Shown here in pieces: positions 35,601-47,138 of a stretch of DNA of 64,000 nt. Position 1 is the first letter of the stretch. Each line of letters starts with the position of its first letter. The notes under the pieces were generated by a model. The model saw only the letters and a program-made list of their open reading frames with translations, did no database searches and was not told where the DNA came from. Source of the DNA: Acorus gramineus (lineage: Eukaryota > Streptophyta > Magnoliopsida > Acorales > Acoraceae); NCBI GenBank assembly GCA_030737835.1, contig JAUJYN010000020.1:1054001-1118000 (forward strand), read 5' to 3'. The position numbers were made by a program, and so were the translations under genes.

Positions 35601-38600
35601 AACTACGATAATATATTGATTTAACATATGTTTAAGGAGCATACATTATAAAAATATAAGAAAAGAAAACAAAATAGAAAAAAAATAGAAAAAAAAGAGA
35701 GAGTGAGAATTATTATTCTAATAGAGATGAATTATTATACATGTACGCGAAGAGTTAAAAATAGAGATAAATTATTATTCTTTCACTGAAACTACAAAGC
35801 ATCAATTTGCAATCCAGACTGCATAGTGAGAGTTTGTGACGTGGTTGGTTTTTACGGCTGTGACACAAAACTGTCAGATGGTCTGCGGACCGGTATTGTT
35901 TTTGTTCCTATATTTGATAGCTGAATCACGTGGTTCAGTGACCAGTGACCATTTTTTTTTTAGTTATTACGTGTCATGTTCTATTATATTATACATCTCA
36001 AATGCATTAAAAAAAAGACAATTTATGCAAATGTAATTATCACAAGATCGGTTTGTTTATTTTGTGGGTGACTTCCTTTTCCTCCGCGGGACTGTTTGGA
36101 AACAATGTTGAAAAATATGATTTTTATATAAATTAATTTAATAAAATTAGATATCTAATTTTTTTATATTTAAAAAGCATACTTTTTGATTTAAAAACTT
36201 GAAACAAAGTTTTAAATTAAGTATGTTTTGTTGGGAACAGTTTAGAAGCACATATGCATTTTTTATTTATGTAAAAATTAAATCATGTTTAAAAGTGTTT
36301 CCAAACATCTCTAAAAAAAGAAAGAGAGAGTCATTTCTTGATAATATTACTTGTGCCCATTTTAAGAAAAAATAAAATTGGTAGGCCTGCAACTCCTTTG
36401 TATTTCAATTGAAAGAAGTGCATGCCTAAGCGGCCAAGAAGGATACAGGGAAGTGAAAAATAATTGGTTAACAAAAGAAAGACCCAATGCTCACAAGCCC
36501 AACAAATAGGGACATGTATTTTTGGTCACATACAAAATGCTAACAGTTCATTGATCCTTTGTGGCAACGGAATTAAATACCAACAAGTTGAATTAACATT
36601 TTTATCACTCAATATATAATTAAATCTTAAATAAGTAAAATAGACTTAGCAAAAGAATTATCCAAAAAAATATTTTTCTTATTATAAGTAGTTCCTACTA
36701 TGATTATGTAAAAGTGGGGCTAAATGTTTTGAGAGAGAGAGGTAGTCTAGCTACCTCGATTCATTCAACCAGAAACAAATAACTTATTACAGAAAATAAA
36801 AAAGAAAGGAAAAGACAAACTTGTTCCAAGATGTAGTATGTCCCCTTCCTAACTCAAAATTCACCCCTCAATTAATAAATTCCCTCCCATGATTCTAACT
36901 TCAACCGTTGACGCCTCGGGGCCAATTGGTGTGCATAGAGAACACTTGGGGGGAAGTGGAAGGCTTCATCAAGAATTGGGGATGATGAATCGTGGAAACT
37001 TGGTCTATTGGTTTCCAGGGGGTTTGCACTAAGGAGTAGGGGCGAGCTTCGGCCATGGCCTCTGGGGATGGTAGTGTGACAGTTCACTCTTCTCCATTAT
37101 CCCTCACCATGCCTCATGTTTGGTTTTCTATTTTACCTCTGCTTCCCCATCCACTTTTCAATTTTCATGTTGTCCTTTTAGTATGATAGCTTCTCTGGCT
37201 TTCTTCCTTGTTATACTCTTAGTTTTTTGCTTAATAGAAATCTTGGTAGCATTGTCTGCCTTATTCTCAAAAAAAAACATTGACACCTCGGCAATGTATC
37301 TCCCCCATTCAATGATGAAGTTCCGAATGTTCCCCCAAGTACCTTGAACAAAAGGAGTCTCGCCATTCATTATAGCTTGGTTTCTAGTAACCCAAGCCGC
37401 CCACATCATCACCGGAACTAGAGATTGGGATATTTTTTTCCCTCTTACTCCTATCCACTTTCGATTTTAGTTTTCTTCCTTCTCTTTAAAGCTCATTGAG
37501 ATTGACTAGCCTCCCTTTGAATATGTTGCGCATCTTTCATGAGAACTTACACAAATTAATCATGTATCTACATATGATATATATATATATATTCCACATA
37601 ATTGTGTGTGTGGACATCATACTTCATATCATACTTCATATCTTACATACGGTCATCATCTCTCACCATCCAATCAAATTCAATTGAATCAGACGATGAG
37701 GAGATGGTCGATTAAAAATATCACTCAATTTTTTAGGAGAGAAAGAAGGCAACATAGCTAGGGAAAGAAAAAAAGATCACAATTTAGGTGAAGAGATGTG
37801 ATTCGTTTAATTTTTTTCTTTTGTAATCATGTAATGAAATACCATTCAATCAGACGGTGATGAGATGACGCATATAATTATAGGATGAATGGTGTTTGCA
37901 TCTTATCATTTCACTTCATGTGAGTGTGAATCTAATATCATATTATATACACACATTCCTAAGATGCCTATGCATGCTTTTATGAGATACATACAACATA
38001 AAATCGTGCATCATATTCATACAAATATGTAAAAATTGGTTTATAACCTTAACTTTTAAATTTCCATGAAAAACCTTTTCACTGCCTTTTAGAAAGTAGA
38101 AATAACATAGGTTTTCTATAGTGAATTAGTGATTAAACTAATTATATTTCTATATCACTGTAATTACATGTCTGACAATTCTCACAAGCACAAATTCATT
38201 ATGCATAGCATGTTTTAATTGCATCCTTTTAAATTCAATTGTATATAATTTCATTTTTAGTGTGGTCTTTTTTCAATCTCATTTTAATTTTAATACTATG
38301 TATTGATTTATATTTACTAATGACTACTATTATTAAACCAATGGTGAAAATCTAATCATAAAATAAAAATTAAAAAATAATTATTATATGTTTACAGATA
38401 GTAAAGTAGTTGAAAAAAATAGGGGTTTTTTTATTTTTAAGTCCCCATGAACTATAGAATTTAGTGATCGATCCCTTACTTTTTCATATTTTGGTTTTAG
38501 TCCTCAGATTTAAAGGATATGTTCCTTTTTAGTCCCTCCTAGGAACTAAACAGAAAATCAAATAATTTAGGAATAAGTACCTCTTAGGGATTAAAAAGGA

Positions 38601-41600
38601 ACATATCCTTTAAATCTAGGGACTAAAATCAAAATAGAAAGAAGTAAGAGGTCGATCACTAAATCCCATAGTTTGTGGGGACTTAAAAGTAAAAAAACCC
38701 AAAAAATATATGCCATGCTCTTACAAAAAAATGTTTTTTAGGAGGTTCAATTTCTTCATCATCCTTATTACATTGTAATGCATTGTTGTGAGGTTATTAT
38801 AATTCCAGGCGACATGAATAAGTTATCACACTTGCAAGCTACATGAATAATTTTTGAGATCAATCAATGTTCGGGCTGATGCCTAATGTCTGCTTTATTA
38901 TAACTACAAAGAGCATAAAAATATCTGATTGAGATCATGGACACAACACATATTGATAAACTTTCAGACATCAATTAGATTATTGTATAAAATGAAATGG
39001 ACTTGGAAAATAATATGTCCAGCCCCAATTGCTGCCATAATTGCAATCCATATTGATTTTTTTTTAAATCATGCACTTTCTCCTTGAAGTTCACGATGTT
39101 ATATAAAATAAAGTATATATTGAGATATAATAATATATTTTTTTTTGTTTTGAATTTTTTTTATACCACATGCTATGATAAAACTTCATACACTAAGATA
39201 GTGTAATATATACTGTACTATCATAATGTATGAGGCTGCAGCTATGGACTACAAAACGGATGGAGTATATTAGAGTCAGTGGACTATTAAGATATTTTCA
39301 TGATAATTTGATTTCTGCAGTATGCAGTATTTGGCTCCATATTAACTATTGGAGCAATGATCGGTGCAGTAGGAAGTGGGCGAATCTCAGATTTTTTGGG
39401 ACGTAAGGGGGTAAGTATTCTGTATGAAAACCATCAAAATCATCGCATAAATTATTGTTTAAAATTATATATAACATTGACTCAAAAAATATTACAATCT
39501 TGTTTAATTCAATATTGTAAGGCGATGAGGATGTCAGCTGTTTTCTGCATCATAGGATGGTTGGCTATCTATTTCGCTAAGGTTAGATCATTCAACTTTA
39601 TACAATTTTAATCTTTCATTTAATTTGGTCCCATATTTACCAGATAAAAACATACTCACAAATTACTAGTTTTTGAAAGGGTGCACTTCTTCTTGATATT
39701 GGAAGACTACTTACAGGATGTGGTATTGGTGTACTTTCTTATGTGGTATGTGATGTTGAATCATATGCTTTCTCTTGTATTGATTTCAAACTATCAACAA
39801 TTGAACTTCAATGTTCCTAACGCTGTATCAACTATCAACTGGCATTCTGGAACAGGTACCAGTGTTCATAGCTGAAATAGCACCCAAGCATTTACGAGGA
39901 GGGCTCATGACAGTGGGTCAGGTAGGGAAAGAAGACATATTATATGAAAACTGGGCATTGAAGGATTGAAAAGCATCAAGCATTTTATTAAGGGTTTCAA
40001 TGTTTTTTGTTATCTTCATGTCCCACACAGTTGATGATTGTTAGTGGTGGATCAATAGCCTACATAGTTGGGACAGTTGTAGATTGGCGAGCATTGGCGC
40101 TAACTGGTAAGTTCTGTGACACAAAGCTTTCTGGCATCTTATGTATATTTGAAGGAAAAATGAGAATTTATTTGAATGAATGATCGATTTGATTGAAAAT
40201 TTTGAATGATTTTGGTTACATATAGGATTGGTGCCAGCTGTTCTTCTACTTGTAGGCCTCTTTTTCGTTCCAGAGTCTCCTAGATGGCTGGTGAGTTGTG
40301 ACATGAAAATATTGTTAATGTTATTTTACATAAGGTTATGTGTAATAGAAGAAGATTTCTTAATGGATTGTAATACATGATAATTAGGCCAAGGTGGGTA
40401 ATCAAATTGAGTTTGAAGTTGCTCTACGAAAGCTTCGTGGAAAGGATGCTGACATATCTGAGGAGGCTTCTGACATCCAAGTTCTTCACTGAACTCTAAT
40501 CATTAATATTTTGAGAAATTAAAAAGTTAAAGGAGACCAACTTGAATTGATCATTTTGATTATCCGATCTTGAATAACAGGATTACATAGACACTCTGCA
40601 ACGCCTTCCAAAGGCTAATATTCCAGACCTCTTTCAGAGGAAACATGCACGTGCGGTTATTGTAAGTACCCTACACTCTCGACAACTCGTTCTAGACATT
40701 CGTACTACTTTTATGAACTTATTTTAATTTATAGTTAGCTAAACTTATAACTCATGTTCATCAGGTTGGGGTGGGCTTAATGGTTGCTCAACAATTTGGA
40801 GGGATAAATGGAATAGGATTTTATGCAAGTGAAATATTTGTGTCCGCTGGTAGGCAAACTTAACTATATTATTATGATTTTTTTAAATATGACCTCATTT
40901 CTAATTCTTCTAGTCCTTTTTCCTGATATTAATTTTACTCATCTTGATTATATTGTGTGAAATTAGGATTTCCTTCTGGCAATCTTGGTACAATTTTAAT
41001 GGGTGTGATTCAGGTAATGAAAATTCCAAAACAAATTGAATTTTAATGTAAATTATATGTATAACTAGTTAACAAATCTTCATAATGGTTTTATAGGTTC
41101 CCATAACCGCATTGGGTGTCATATTAATGGATAAAAGTGGGAGAAGGCCTCTTTTGATGGTACAGACATTCATATATTCTTATAAGCTATTAATCATTAC
41201 AACTGTAGGTAATCTTTTATTTGTCTTTCATTTGCATATCAGATTTCTGCAACAGGGACATTCTTAGGCTGCTTTTTAGCTGGTATTTCATTTTATTTAA
41301 AGGTATATCCTCTGGAACTTTCATAGAATGCTGTCAATGAATATGCACTATATTATTATTAGCAATCCTTCTATGCAATAAATATCTTACCTTAGCTTCT
41401 ATGGTGTAGGGCCATGAGTTGATGTTGGATTATTCTCCTACACTTGCTCTTGTCGGAGTACTGGTAATTTAAATAACAATTGACTTTGAATGTATATGCC
41501 TCTTCTAAACAAGTACATAGCATCAATAGTTCATTAAGAAAGAAAGAAATGCAAGTCTTCTGCAAAATTATTGTTTCTCACACAAAATTTCTACATCTCT

Positions 41601-42234
41601 ACCTCTTACTGTATCAGATATACTTGGCATCATATTCAGTAGGGATGGGTGGCATTCCCTGGCTTATGATGTCAGAGGTATGGTTTTGAAGCATATTATA
41701 TTTGAAGTGGATTCATTTATGTTATGAAGATAATAAAATTAGTGGTTTATTGAATGATGTTTGTTGTAGATATTCTCTATGGAGATAAAAGGTGTTGCAG
41801 GTAGCATGGTGACTTTACTGAATTGGTTTGGTTCTTGGATCGTTTCCTACGCTTTTAACTTCCTCATGAGCTGGAGTTCATCAGGTGAAACACGCATTTG
41901 CATTTTCTGGCTTGACTTAATGTATAAATCATAGATGTGATATGACATAAAATAAAGAAAACTAAATTAGAATATAATTTAGTTTGCTTTATTAAATTTA
42001 GTGAAATAAGAAATTTTTATTTATGAGTCAAATATGAATACTCACACTCTTTTTAATTAGAAATTAACTTGTAACATCATAAACTCTAACTCATGTCTTA
42101 CGATTTCAGGTACATTTTTCTTCTTCTCTGCTGTTTGTGCTGTTACTATTCTGTTTGTAGCAAAGATAGTACCAGAAACAAAGGGTCAGACATTAGAGGA
42201 AATTCAAGTGAATATGAACTCTTCTAGAAAATGA
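32620..42234 (+). CDS. ERD6-like sugar transporter, 18 exons, 483 aa
   Basis: Major facilitator sugar porter of the plant ERD6-like (ESL/SFP) group; known members move hexoses by facilitated diffusion or proton coupling, often at the tonoplast. Exons: 32620-32802, 32904-32966, 39321-39410, 39522-39581, 39680-39745, 39856-39921, 40031-40106, 40226-40290, 40388-40480, 40581-40661, 40765-40849, 40967-41013, 41097-41159, 41243-41302, 41410-41463, 41618-41677, 41770-41884, 42110-42234. All junctions are GT-AG and the frame holds throughout. Motifs: EPLL at 23-26 (acidic dileucine, a tonoplast-type signal), [11 protein letters not shown] 102-112, [15 protein letters not shown] 155-169, PESPRWL 217-223, QQFGGING 290-297, DKSGRRPLL 337-345, [10 protein letters not shown] 464-473. 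The alternating hydrophobic segments fit 12 membrane helices. Length and exon number fit the family. The first ATG was chosen; a second lies two codons on. No break was seen; likely functional. The substrate is not decidable. Confidence 0.93.
37158..37412 (-). pseudogene. Possible LINE-type remnant
   Basis: The minus strand gives an 84-codon frame with [18 protein letters not shown] and [19 protein letters not shown]. The pattern of W, W, RN and a W some 20 residues later resembles the C-terminal zinc-binding/RNase H region of plant LINE polyproteins. No RT or poly(A) tail was seen, so this is a weak call. Confidence 0.3.
38423..38700. mobile_element. MITE with long inverted repeats, Mutator-like
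   Basis: This 278 bp unit starts GGGTTTTTTTATTTTTAAG and ends with the imperfect reverse complement. The arms are about 115-120 bp each around a short centre (about 38540-38580), so the whole unit folds back. The flanks AAAAAATAG (38414-38422) and AAAAAATAT (38701-38709) match at 8 of 9 positions; a 9 bp target duplication is the mark of Mutator-like elements. Confidence 0.7.
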
Positions 42235-42492
42235 CATCACTCGATAAGATCTGCAGAAGAAATTATTTGGTTTTCACGTTGGTTCTTTTATTGTAAGGTT
42301 CAAGGAAATAAACAAGGAAATGATCCATTGCCTATTTTAAATTCTAAGAATGTATGTTTTCCCATTTTTGTTAAATTCATATTTAAGAGAAACCTCTTTT
42401 ACTTTTGGATATTTATATAAGGTGTAACTCATTATTAAAAATAAAGCTGTTTGATGGCTCACATTTTAAAATACCGAATACCAATTTCAGAT
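42235..42492 (+). other. 3' flank / probable 3' UTR of the transporter gene
   Basis: It follows the TGA. Candidate polyadenylation signals AATAAA occur near 42307 and 42437. The copia LTR starts at 42493, so the 3' end of the transcript may reach or run into the element on the antisense strand. Confidence 0.45.
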
Positions 42493-42616
42493 TGTTAGAA
42501 TTAGATTATGGAATAATGGAATCTTTGGATTGCACTTTGGGTTTAATCTCTTTATATACAAGTACACATAGGATTACACATGTAATACACTATCACATAA
42601 CACATATAATTTAACA
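42493..42616 (-). repeat. Copia LTR, 124 bp
   Basis: It starts TGTTAGAATTAGATT and ends AATTTAACA. Directly inside it (42617-42640), the minus strand reads ATGAGTTTGAGAGGGGC, the polypurine tract commonly seen in plant copia elements. No partner LTR lies in the window. Confidence 0.75.
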
Positions 42617-42629
42617 GCCCCTCTCAAAC

Positions 42630-43205
42630 TCATGGTGGATCATATAAGGTGAGTTTGCAAACGAGAAACTGAAATCGAGGAATTGGATGTGACTTCGTAA
42701 AGAAATCAGTAAGCTTCTCTGTGGAGGAAATATGCGGAAGCGATACTGTCTCTGCAAGGAAGTGCTGACGAACAAAGTGACAGTCGATCTCAATGTGTTT
42801 GGTCCTTTCATGAAAGACCGGATTACTGGCTATCTGAATAGCAAATCGGTTATCACAATGCAGAGGAGTAGGACCAGTCATAGTGACTCCTAAGTCCACC
42901 AAGAGACATCTAAGATGAATAATCTTCTTAGTGGTAATAGCCATGGCGCGATACTCAGCTTCAGTGCTAGACAGAGAAACGACTTCCTGTTTCTTGCTGT
43001 GCCAAGAGACGATGGAATCTCCAAGAAATATACAGAACCCAGTAGTAGAGCGTCTAGTGGTCGGATCTCCAGCCCAATCAGCATCAGTGTAAGCTCTAAG
43101 AACTAGAGTCGAAGAGAGTGACAGATACAATGATCTTGTGATAGTACCACGTAAATATCTCAGAATACGCATAAGAGCACCATAATGCACTGATCGAGGA
43201 GCCAA
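42630..43205 (-). pseudogene. Copia RNase H
   Basis: A 191-codon frame with LRAYTDADWAGDPTTRRST, STEAEYRAMA, LHCDNRFAIQIASNPVFHER and TKHIEIDCHFVR. The catalytic Asp, Glu and Asp positions are all present. It ends near the LTR. It is in good condition, but upstream RT has stops, so it is not part of a functional polyprotein. Confidence 0.85.
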
Positions 43206-44160
43206 GACAAACTGACTAACAATACTGACGGCATGAGCGATGTCAGGTCTGGTGATGCAGAGATATACAAGCTGACCAATGATCTGTCTGTATCGAGTTA
43301 GGTCTGGGAGGAGCTAACCGTCTATAGGACAAAGCTTCACATGAAGCTCAAGAGGGGTATCTGCATTGCGAGTATCTGAGAGGGCAACGCGCTCGAGAAT
43401 GTCAGCCGTATACTTCTGTTGAGAAAGCAGAATCCCACGATCACTCTATGAAATCTTGAGACCAAGGAAGTAGCGAAGAGTACCGATATCTTTCATCTGA
43501 AATTGTCGACTGAGGTGATTCTTGACCAAAGTAATATCGGCGGAGCCATCTCCAATGATAATCATGTCATCAACATATAGAAGAAGGACAACCCGGCCCT
43601 GCGATGAGGATCGCAGGAACATAGAGTGGTCTTGGAGGCTCTCAACAAAACCAGCTGCTAGAATAAAATTGTGAAAATGCTCAAACCAGGCACGAGGTGC
43701 CTCTTTGAGACCATATATAGCCTGTCGAAGATGACAAACATGTTGATGAAGAGTGCTGAGACCTGGAGGTGGCTGCATACAACCTCAGATAAATCACCGT
43801 GAAGAAAAACATTATTCACGTCCATCTAAAAGAGAGGCCAGAGATGAACAGCAGCAATAGCGAGAAGGGTGCGAACAGTAGTCATCTTAGCAACGGGAGC
43901 AAAGGTCTTCTCATAGTCAATACCATACTCCTGTGTGAAACCTTTGGCAACAAGACGAGCCTTATGTCGTTCAATGGAACAATCAGGGCGATTCTTGATC
44001 TTGAAAATCCATTTGCAGCTGATAGGAGTGACACCATCCGGAAGGGGAACAACATCCTAAGTCTGTCTCTGCTCAAACGCCTGAAACTCCTCTGCCATGG
44101 CCTGCTGCCACTCAGGGTACTCGACTGCCTCTCGATAAGATCGGGGCTCACGATGGGCAT
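43206..44160 (-). pseudogene. Copia reverse transcriptase
   Basis: Segments in several frames: [36 protein letters not shown], an in-frame TAG just before MDVNNVFLHGDL, then LRQAIYGLKEAPRAWFEHF, VLLLYVDDMIIIG (catalytic YVDD) and FQMKDIGTLRYFLGL. Stops and shifts near 43830, 43780, 43450 and 43320 abolish function. Confidence 0.82.
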
Positions 44161-44500
44161 GTATAGCGGTAAGATATAGGCCTAGAACTCTGGAGAATAG
44201 GTACTCACGGATGCAAAGCCAAATCGGTCAGGTGGTCCAGAGTCAAAACTGAAGCAGGCAGGTGGATGACGCTCACGCTGAGGGTAGCGAGTCGAGGGAC
44301 GAGGATCCACATCAAAGAGAGGTGCGTCAGCCGTGGAAGATAGAGTATTAGTGGAGTCATCTACGGGAGGAGAAAGAGGAGGCACAATAGGAGGAGAACA
44401 AGGAGGACCATGGGAGTTGGCTACAGGAGTGCTAAGAGGAGACGAAGAACTAAGAGATTTAGCAATAGGAGTGCCAATAGGAGACTCAGGGAGAGTAGAG

Positions 44501-45310
44501 CTAGGAGTCAAGCACAATAGATGGCCCGAGAAGAGGTAGAGACTCAATAGGAGAGGCCTGAACAGGAGAAGGCATGGGAGGAGAGGTGGCAGTGGGTGTA
44601 GAAGAAAAATAAGGAACATCCTCGACAAATGACACGTGACGGGCGAGCCAAAAAGGATCTCCAACAGGATCATAGTAGCGATATCCCTTGTGTTCAAAAC
44701 TAATCCCTAAGAATACACACTTGACTGACCGAGCGGCCAATTTGGTGCGTTGATGAGGAGGGAGAAGCACGAAACAAGTGCATCCAAAAGTGCGAAGTCT
44801 GCTAAAATCACTTTTGGAGGAGTAAAGGCGCTCATGTGGAGCCATACCAGAGAGGACAGATGAGGGAGTAATATTGATAAGATGAACAGATAGAAGAGTA
44901 GCCTCAGCCCAGAATGTGTTGGGAACTGAAGAAGAAAGTAAGAGGGAACGAGCGGTCTCATGAATATGGCGATGTTTTCTTTCAGCAACACAATTCTGCT
45001 CATGAGTATAAAGGCAGGATTGCTAAAAGAGATTGCCATGAGATTGAAGAAGAGAATGCATCATGGAAGAGATATATTCTCAAGCACAATCAGACCTAAA
45101 GGTCTTGATACGAGTCTGAAACTGGGTGTGAATCATAGTGGTAAAGACCTCATATATCTTTGGGACCTCAGATCGATGACGCAATAAATAAATCCAGGTA
45201 AAGCGAGAATAATCATCAATAAAACTGATATAATATGAAAAACCACTCTTTGACATGATATGCGAAGGACCCCAGATATCAGAATGAACTAGCTCAAATG
45301 GACTAGAGGA
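44501..45310 (-). pseudogene. Copia integrase core and C-terminus
   Basis: The minus strand encodes, with stops, FIDDYSRFTWIYLLRH, QTRIKTFRSDCA, a region with CVAERKHRHIHETARSLL, PHERLYSS, LRTFGCTCFVLLPPHQRTKLA and KCVFLGISFEHKGYRYYDP. This is the usual copia integrase order. Bases 44182-44500 encode the variable Pro/Ser-rich linker to RT. Confidence 0.8.
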
Positions 45311-46519
45311 CTAATGATTACTAGAATGGAATTGAATAGCAACGGGTTTGGCTAGTTTACAACCCTCACAGACAGAAAGAGGAGAAAATAAAATACGACC
45401 CAAGTCACCGGACTGAATAAGGTCTTTAAGATGAGACTCAGAAACATGACCTAACCTTTTATGCCACAAATCAGTATCAGAGGTGACAGTTCCACAGAAA
45501 ATTGAGGGATCGGGTACCGGAAGATGAAGATACTCCACATAATATAGTCCGCCAATCCTACGACCAGCACCAATCCTCTGCCCTGAACGTGGATTCTGCA
45601 CAAAACACCTAGTAGAAGTAAAGGTAACAGTGAATCCAAAATCACACGATCGATTAATAGACACAAGATTCATGCAAAGCTCAGGCGCATGCAAAACAAA
45701 TAGTAAAGAAAGGCGGCCAGTAGGGTGAGATGTGGTGGTGATCAATCCACACTGTGTGATGACTAAAGGAGAGCCATTAGTAGTATGAATCGAAGGTAGG
45801 TGTGAGGGTGAAGGTGAGCATGCAGTGAGGATAGAACTATCAGGTGCCATGTGATGTGAGGCACCTGAATAAAAGATCCAATAAGCAGGAGTACCCATAG
45901 TAGAAGACAAGGCAAAGGGAGTAGAAGGACCATAGACAAACTGCTGCAAAATCAGATGGTCAAGGCGCCGACTAATCTGATCAAGCTGATCCAAGTGTGG
46001 TTGAACAAAGCCAAGTGAAGTAGCAGTCGCAGTGGCAACAGGAGGAAGACAATGTCCTCGTCTTTTTGATCTATGGCGCTTCTTAGTAGGGCTTTGTCTA
46101 CGTGGTCTATGGTGCTTTTTAGTAGGAACGGCTCCCATGATGCCCTCATAGATGAACGATGAAGAGGACTGATGAGACACCATGCGTGTCTCGTGGTGAG
46201 AGATATCCGACATTTGCCGATCCCGGATGAGGCTAAAAACCAAATGAGGATGTTCGGGATGAAGAATCGATCGAAACGGACCCTGGAACACCTTAATTGG
46301 ACCTTTGGAGTGAAAATAAGGTCTGATTTGGTGTTTTAATATCTCGAGGCGATGGCTGGAGGTGGCTAAGCGTTGTCGGAGGTCGCCGAGGGACACCGGA
46401 GATTGGGCGAAAGTAGTGAAGGGTGGCCGAAGAATCGCTGAAGAGTGGCCAGAGGTGGCGGAGGGTGGCCAGAGGACTGCCGAGGCGGCAAAGAGTAGCC
46501 GATGGTGCTGTAGGGCCAC
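45311..46519 (-). pseudogene. Copia GAG-pre-integrase and protease region, with unusual N-terminus
   Basis: A 402-codon frame. Its C-terminal part is clear: WIFYSGASHHMAPD (the protease motif expected as Asp-Ser-Gly-Ala reads Tyr-Ser-Gly-Ala), then DLWHKRLGHVSESHLKDL and VCEGCKLAKPV (zinc-binding His/Cys of integrase). The first about 150 residues come from GC-rich repeats and do not look like copia gag; no CCHC knuckle was seen. Gag is probably lost or replaced. Confidence 0.75.
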
Positions 46520-46700
46520 CGGAGGTGCTGGTGGATCGCCGGAGGGCGGCTGGAGGTGACCAGAGAGTGGTCGAAGGGCGGCTGGAGGTGATCAGAGGGC
46601 GGCCGACGGTGATGGCTAGTAGACGGTGGTCACCGACGGCGGCGGAGGGTGGTGCAGGTCGTCGGAGGCTGTGGGTGGTGGCGCACACAGGCGGAAGGGG
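46350..46700. repeat. Degenerate GGTGGC/CGGAGG minisatellite
   Basis: About 350 bp of imperfect short repeats built around GGTGGCCGGAGG-like units of roughly 15-30 bases. Open frames across it in both directions are products of the repeat. It sits where copia gag should start. Confidence 0.55.
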
Positions 46701-47138
46701 GTGGCTCCGGGATGGCAGGGGCGAACTAGCAGGGTGAGCTGGGACAAACTAGGGCTCGCTGGGGAGGGATCCCGGACAAGATCTCGGGAGATCCAAGATC
46801 TAGCACGCTGGTGCCCTGACAGGGTCCCGGACAGAATCCTGGGAAATCCGAGAGTGCATACGGGAAAACGCGTGGGTAGCTGGCAGTGTTGGCGAGCGAA
46901 CAGGATCCCGAAAACAGCGGGATCACGCGCGTAGAGGGCACGGCGCGCGCTCGGGCAGGGAACGGCGCTCAGCAGTGTCGGAAGTCATTTTTCGGGGGGG
47001 GGGAGTGTAGGTGTTCAAAAAAAGAGAAAGAAGACTCGGTCTTCTTTTTGGCTCGTGTGGGGGTTTCTCCGGGGATTCGGATCCGATTGTGCCATGGGCG
47101 GGCCTGGCTGGATCGTCTCTCGGAAAGGGGGAAAGGGG
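46701..47138. other. Unassigned GC-rich stretch ending in a polypurine tract
   Basis: No gene was recognised. The last bases, GGAAAGGGGGAAAGGGG (47122-47138), directly precede the T2 LTR start at 47139. This would suit the polypurine tract of a plus-oriented T2 element and suggests that part of this stretch is its 3' internal end. A run of 10 G is near 46996. Confidence 0.4.

Larger units (their letters stand above)
32967..39320 (+). other. Long intron 2 of the transporter gene (6354 bp)
   Basis: The donor GTTGGT follows the codons LSLSE and the acceptor TTTCTGCAG precedes YAVFGS, which are adjacent in the protein family. The other introns are about 80-230 bp. Contents: AT-rich sequence, (TAA)n at about 34065-34091 and 34243-34265, (TA)n at 37574-37592, a MULE-like MITE at 38423-38700, a possible LINE remnant at 37158-37412 and a possible hAT-type remnant at 33947-34648. 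No LTR element was found in it. Confidence 0.85.
42493..46519 (-). mobile_element. Decayed Ty1/copia element
   Basis: Minus orientation, left end a 124 bp LTR (42493-42616), then a polypurine tract, RNase H, RT, integrase and GAG-pre-integrase in copia order. The 5' LTR and primer site are not found on the right. The very short LTR suggests the Ale/Retrofit group, but I cannot settle the lineage. Multiple stops and shifts. Confidence 0.82.

Noticed and set aside
39120..39280. A possible Stowaway MITE around ACGGATGGAGTATATTA
   Set aside because: Only one end resembles a Stowaway terminus. I could not find a matching inverted end with TA target sites.
46293..46934. Plus and minus frames of 100-130 codons near the copia 5' side
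   Set aside because: They are produced by the GGTGGC minisatellite and its flanks. Low complexity, both strands open.
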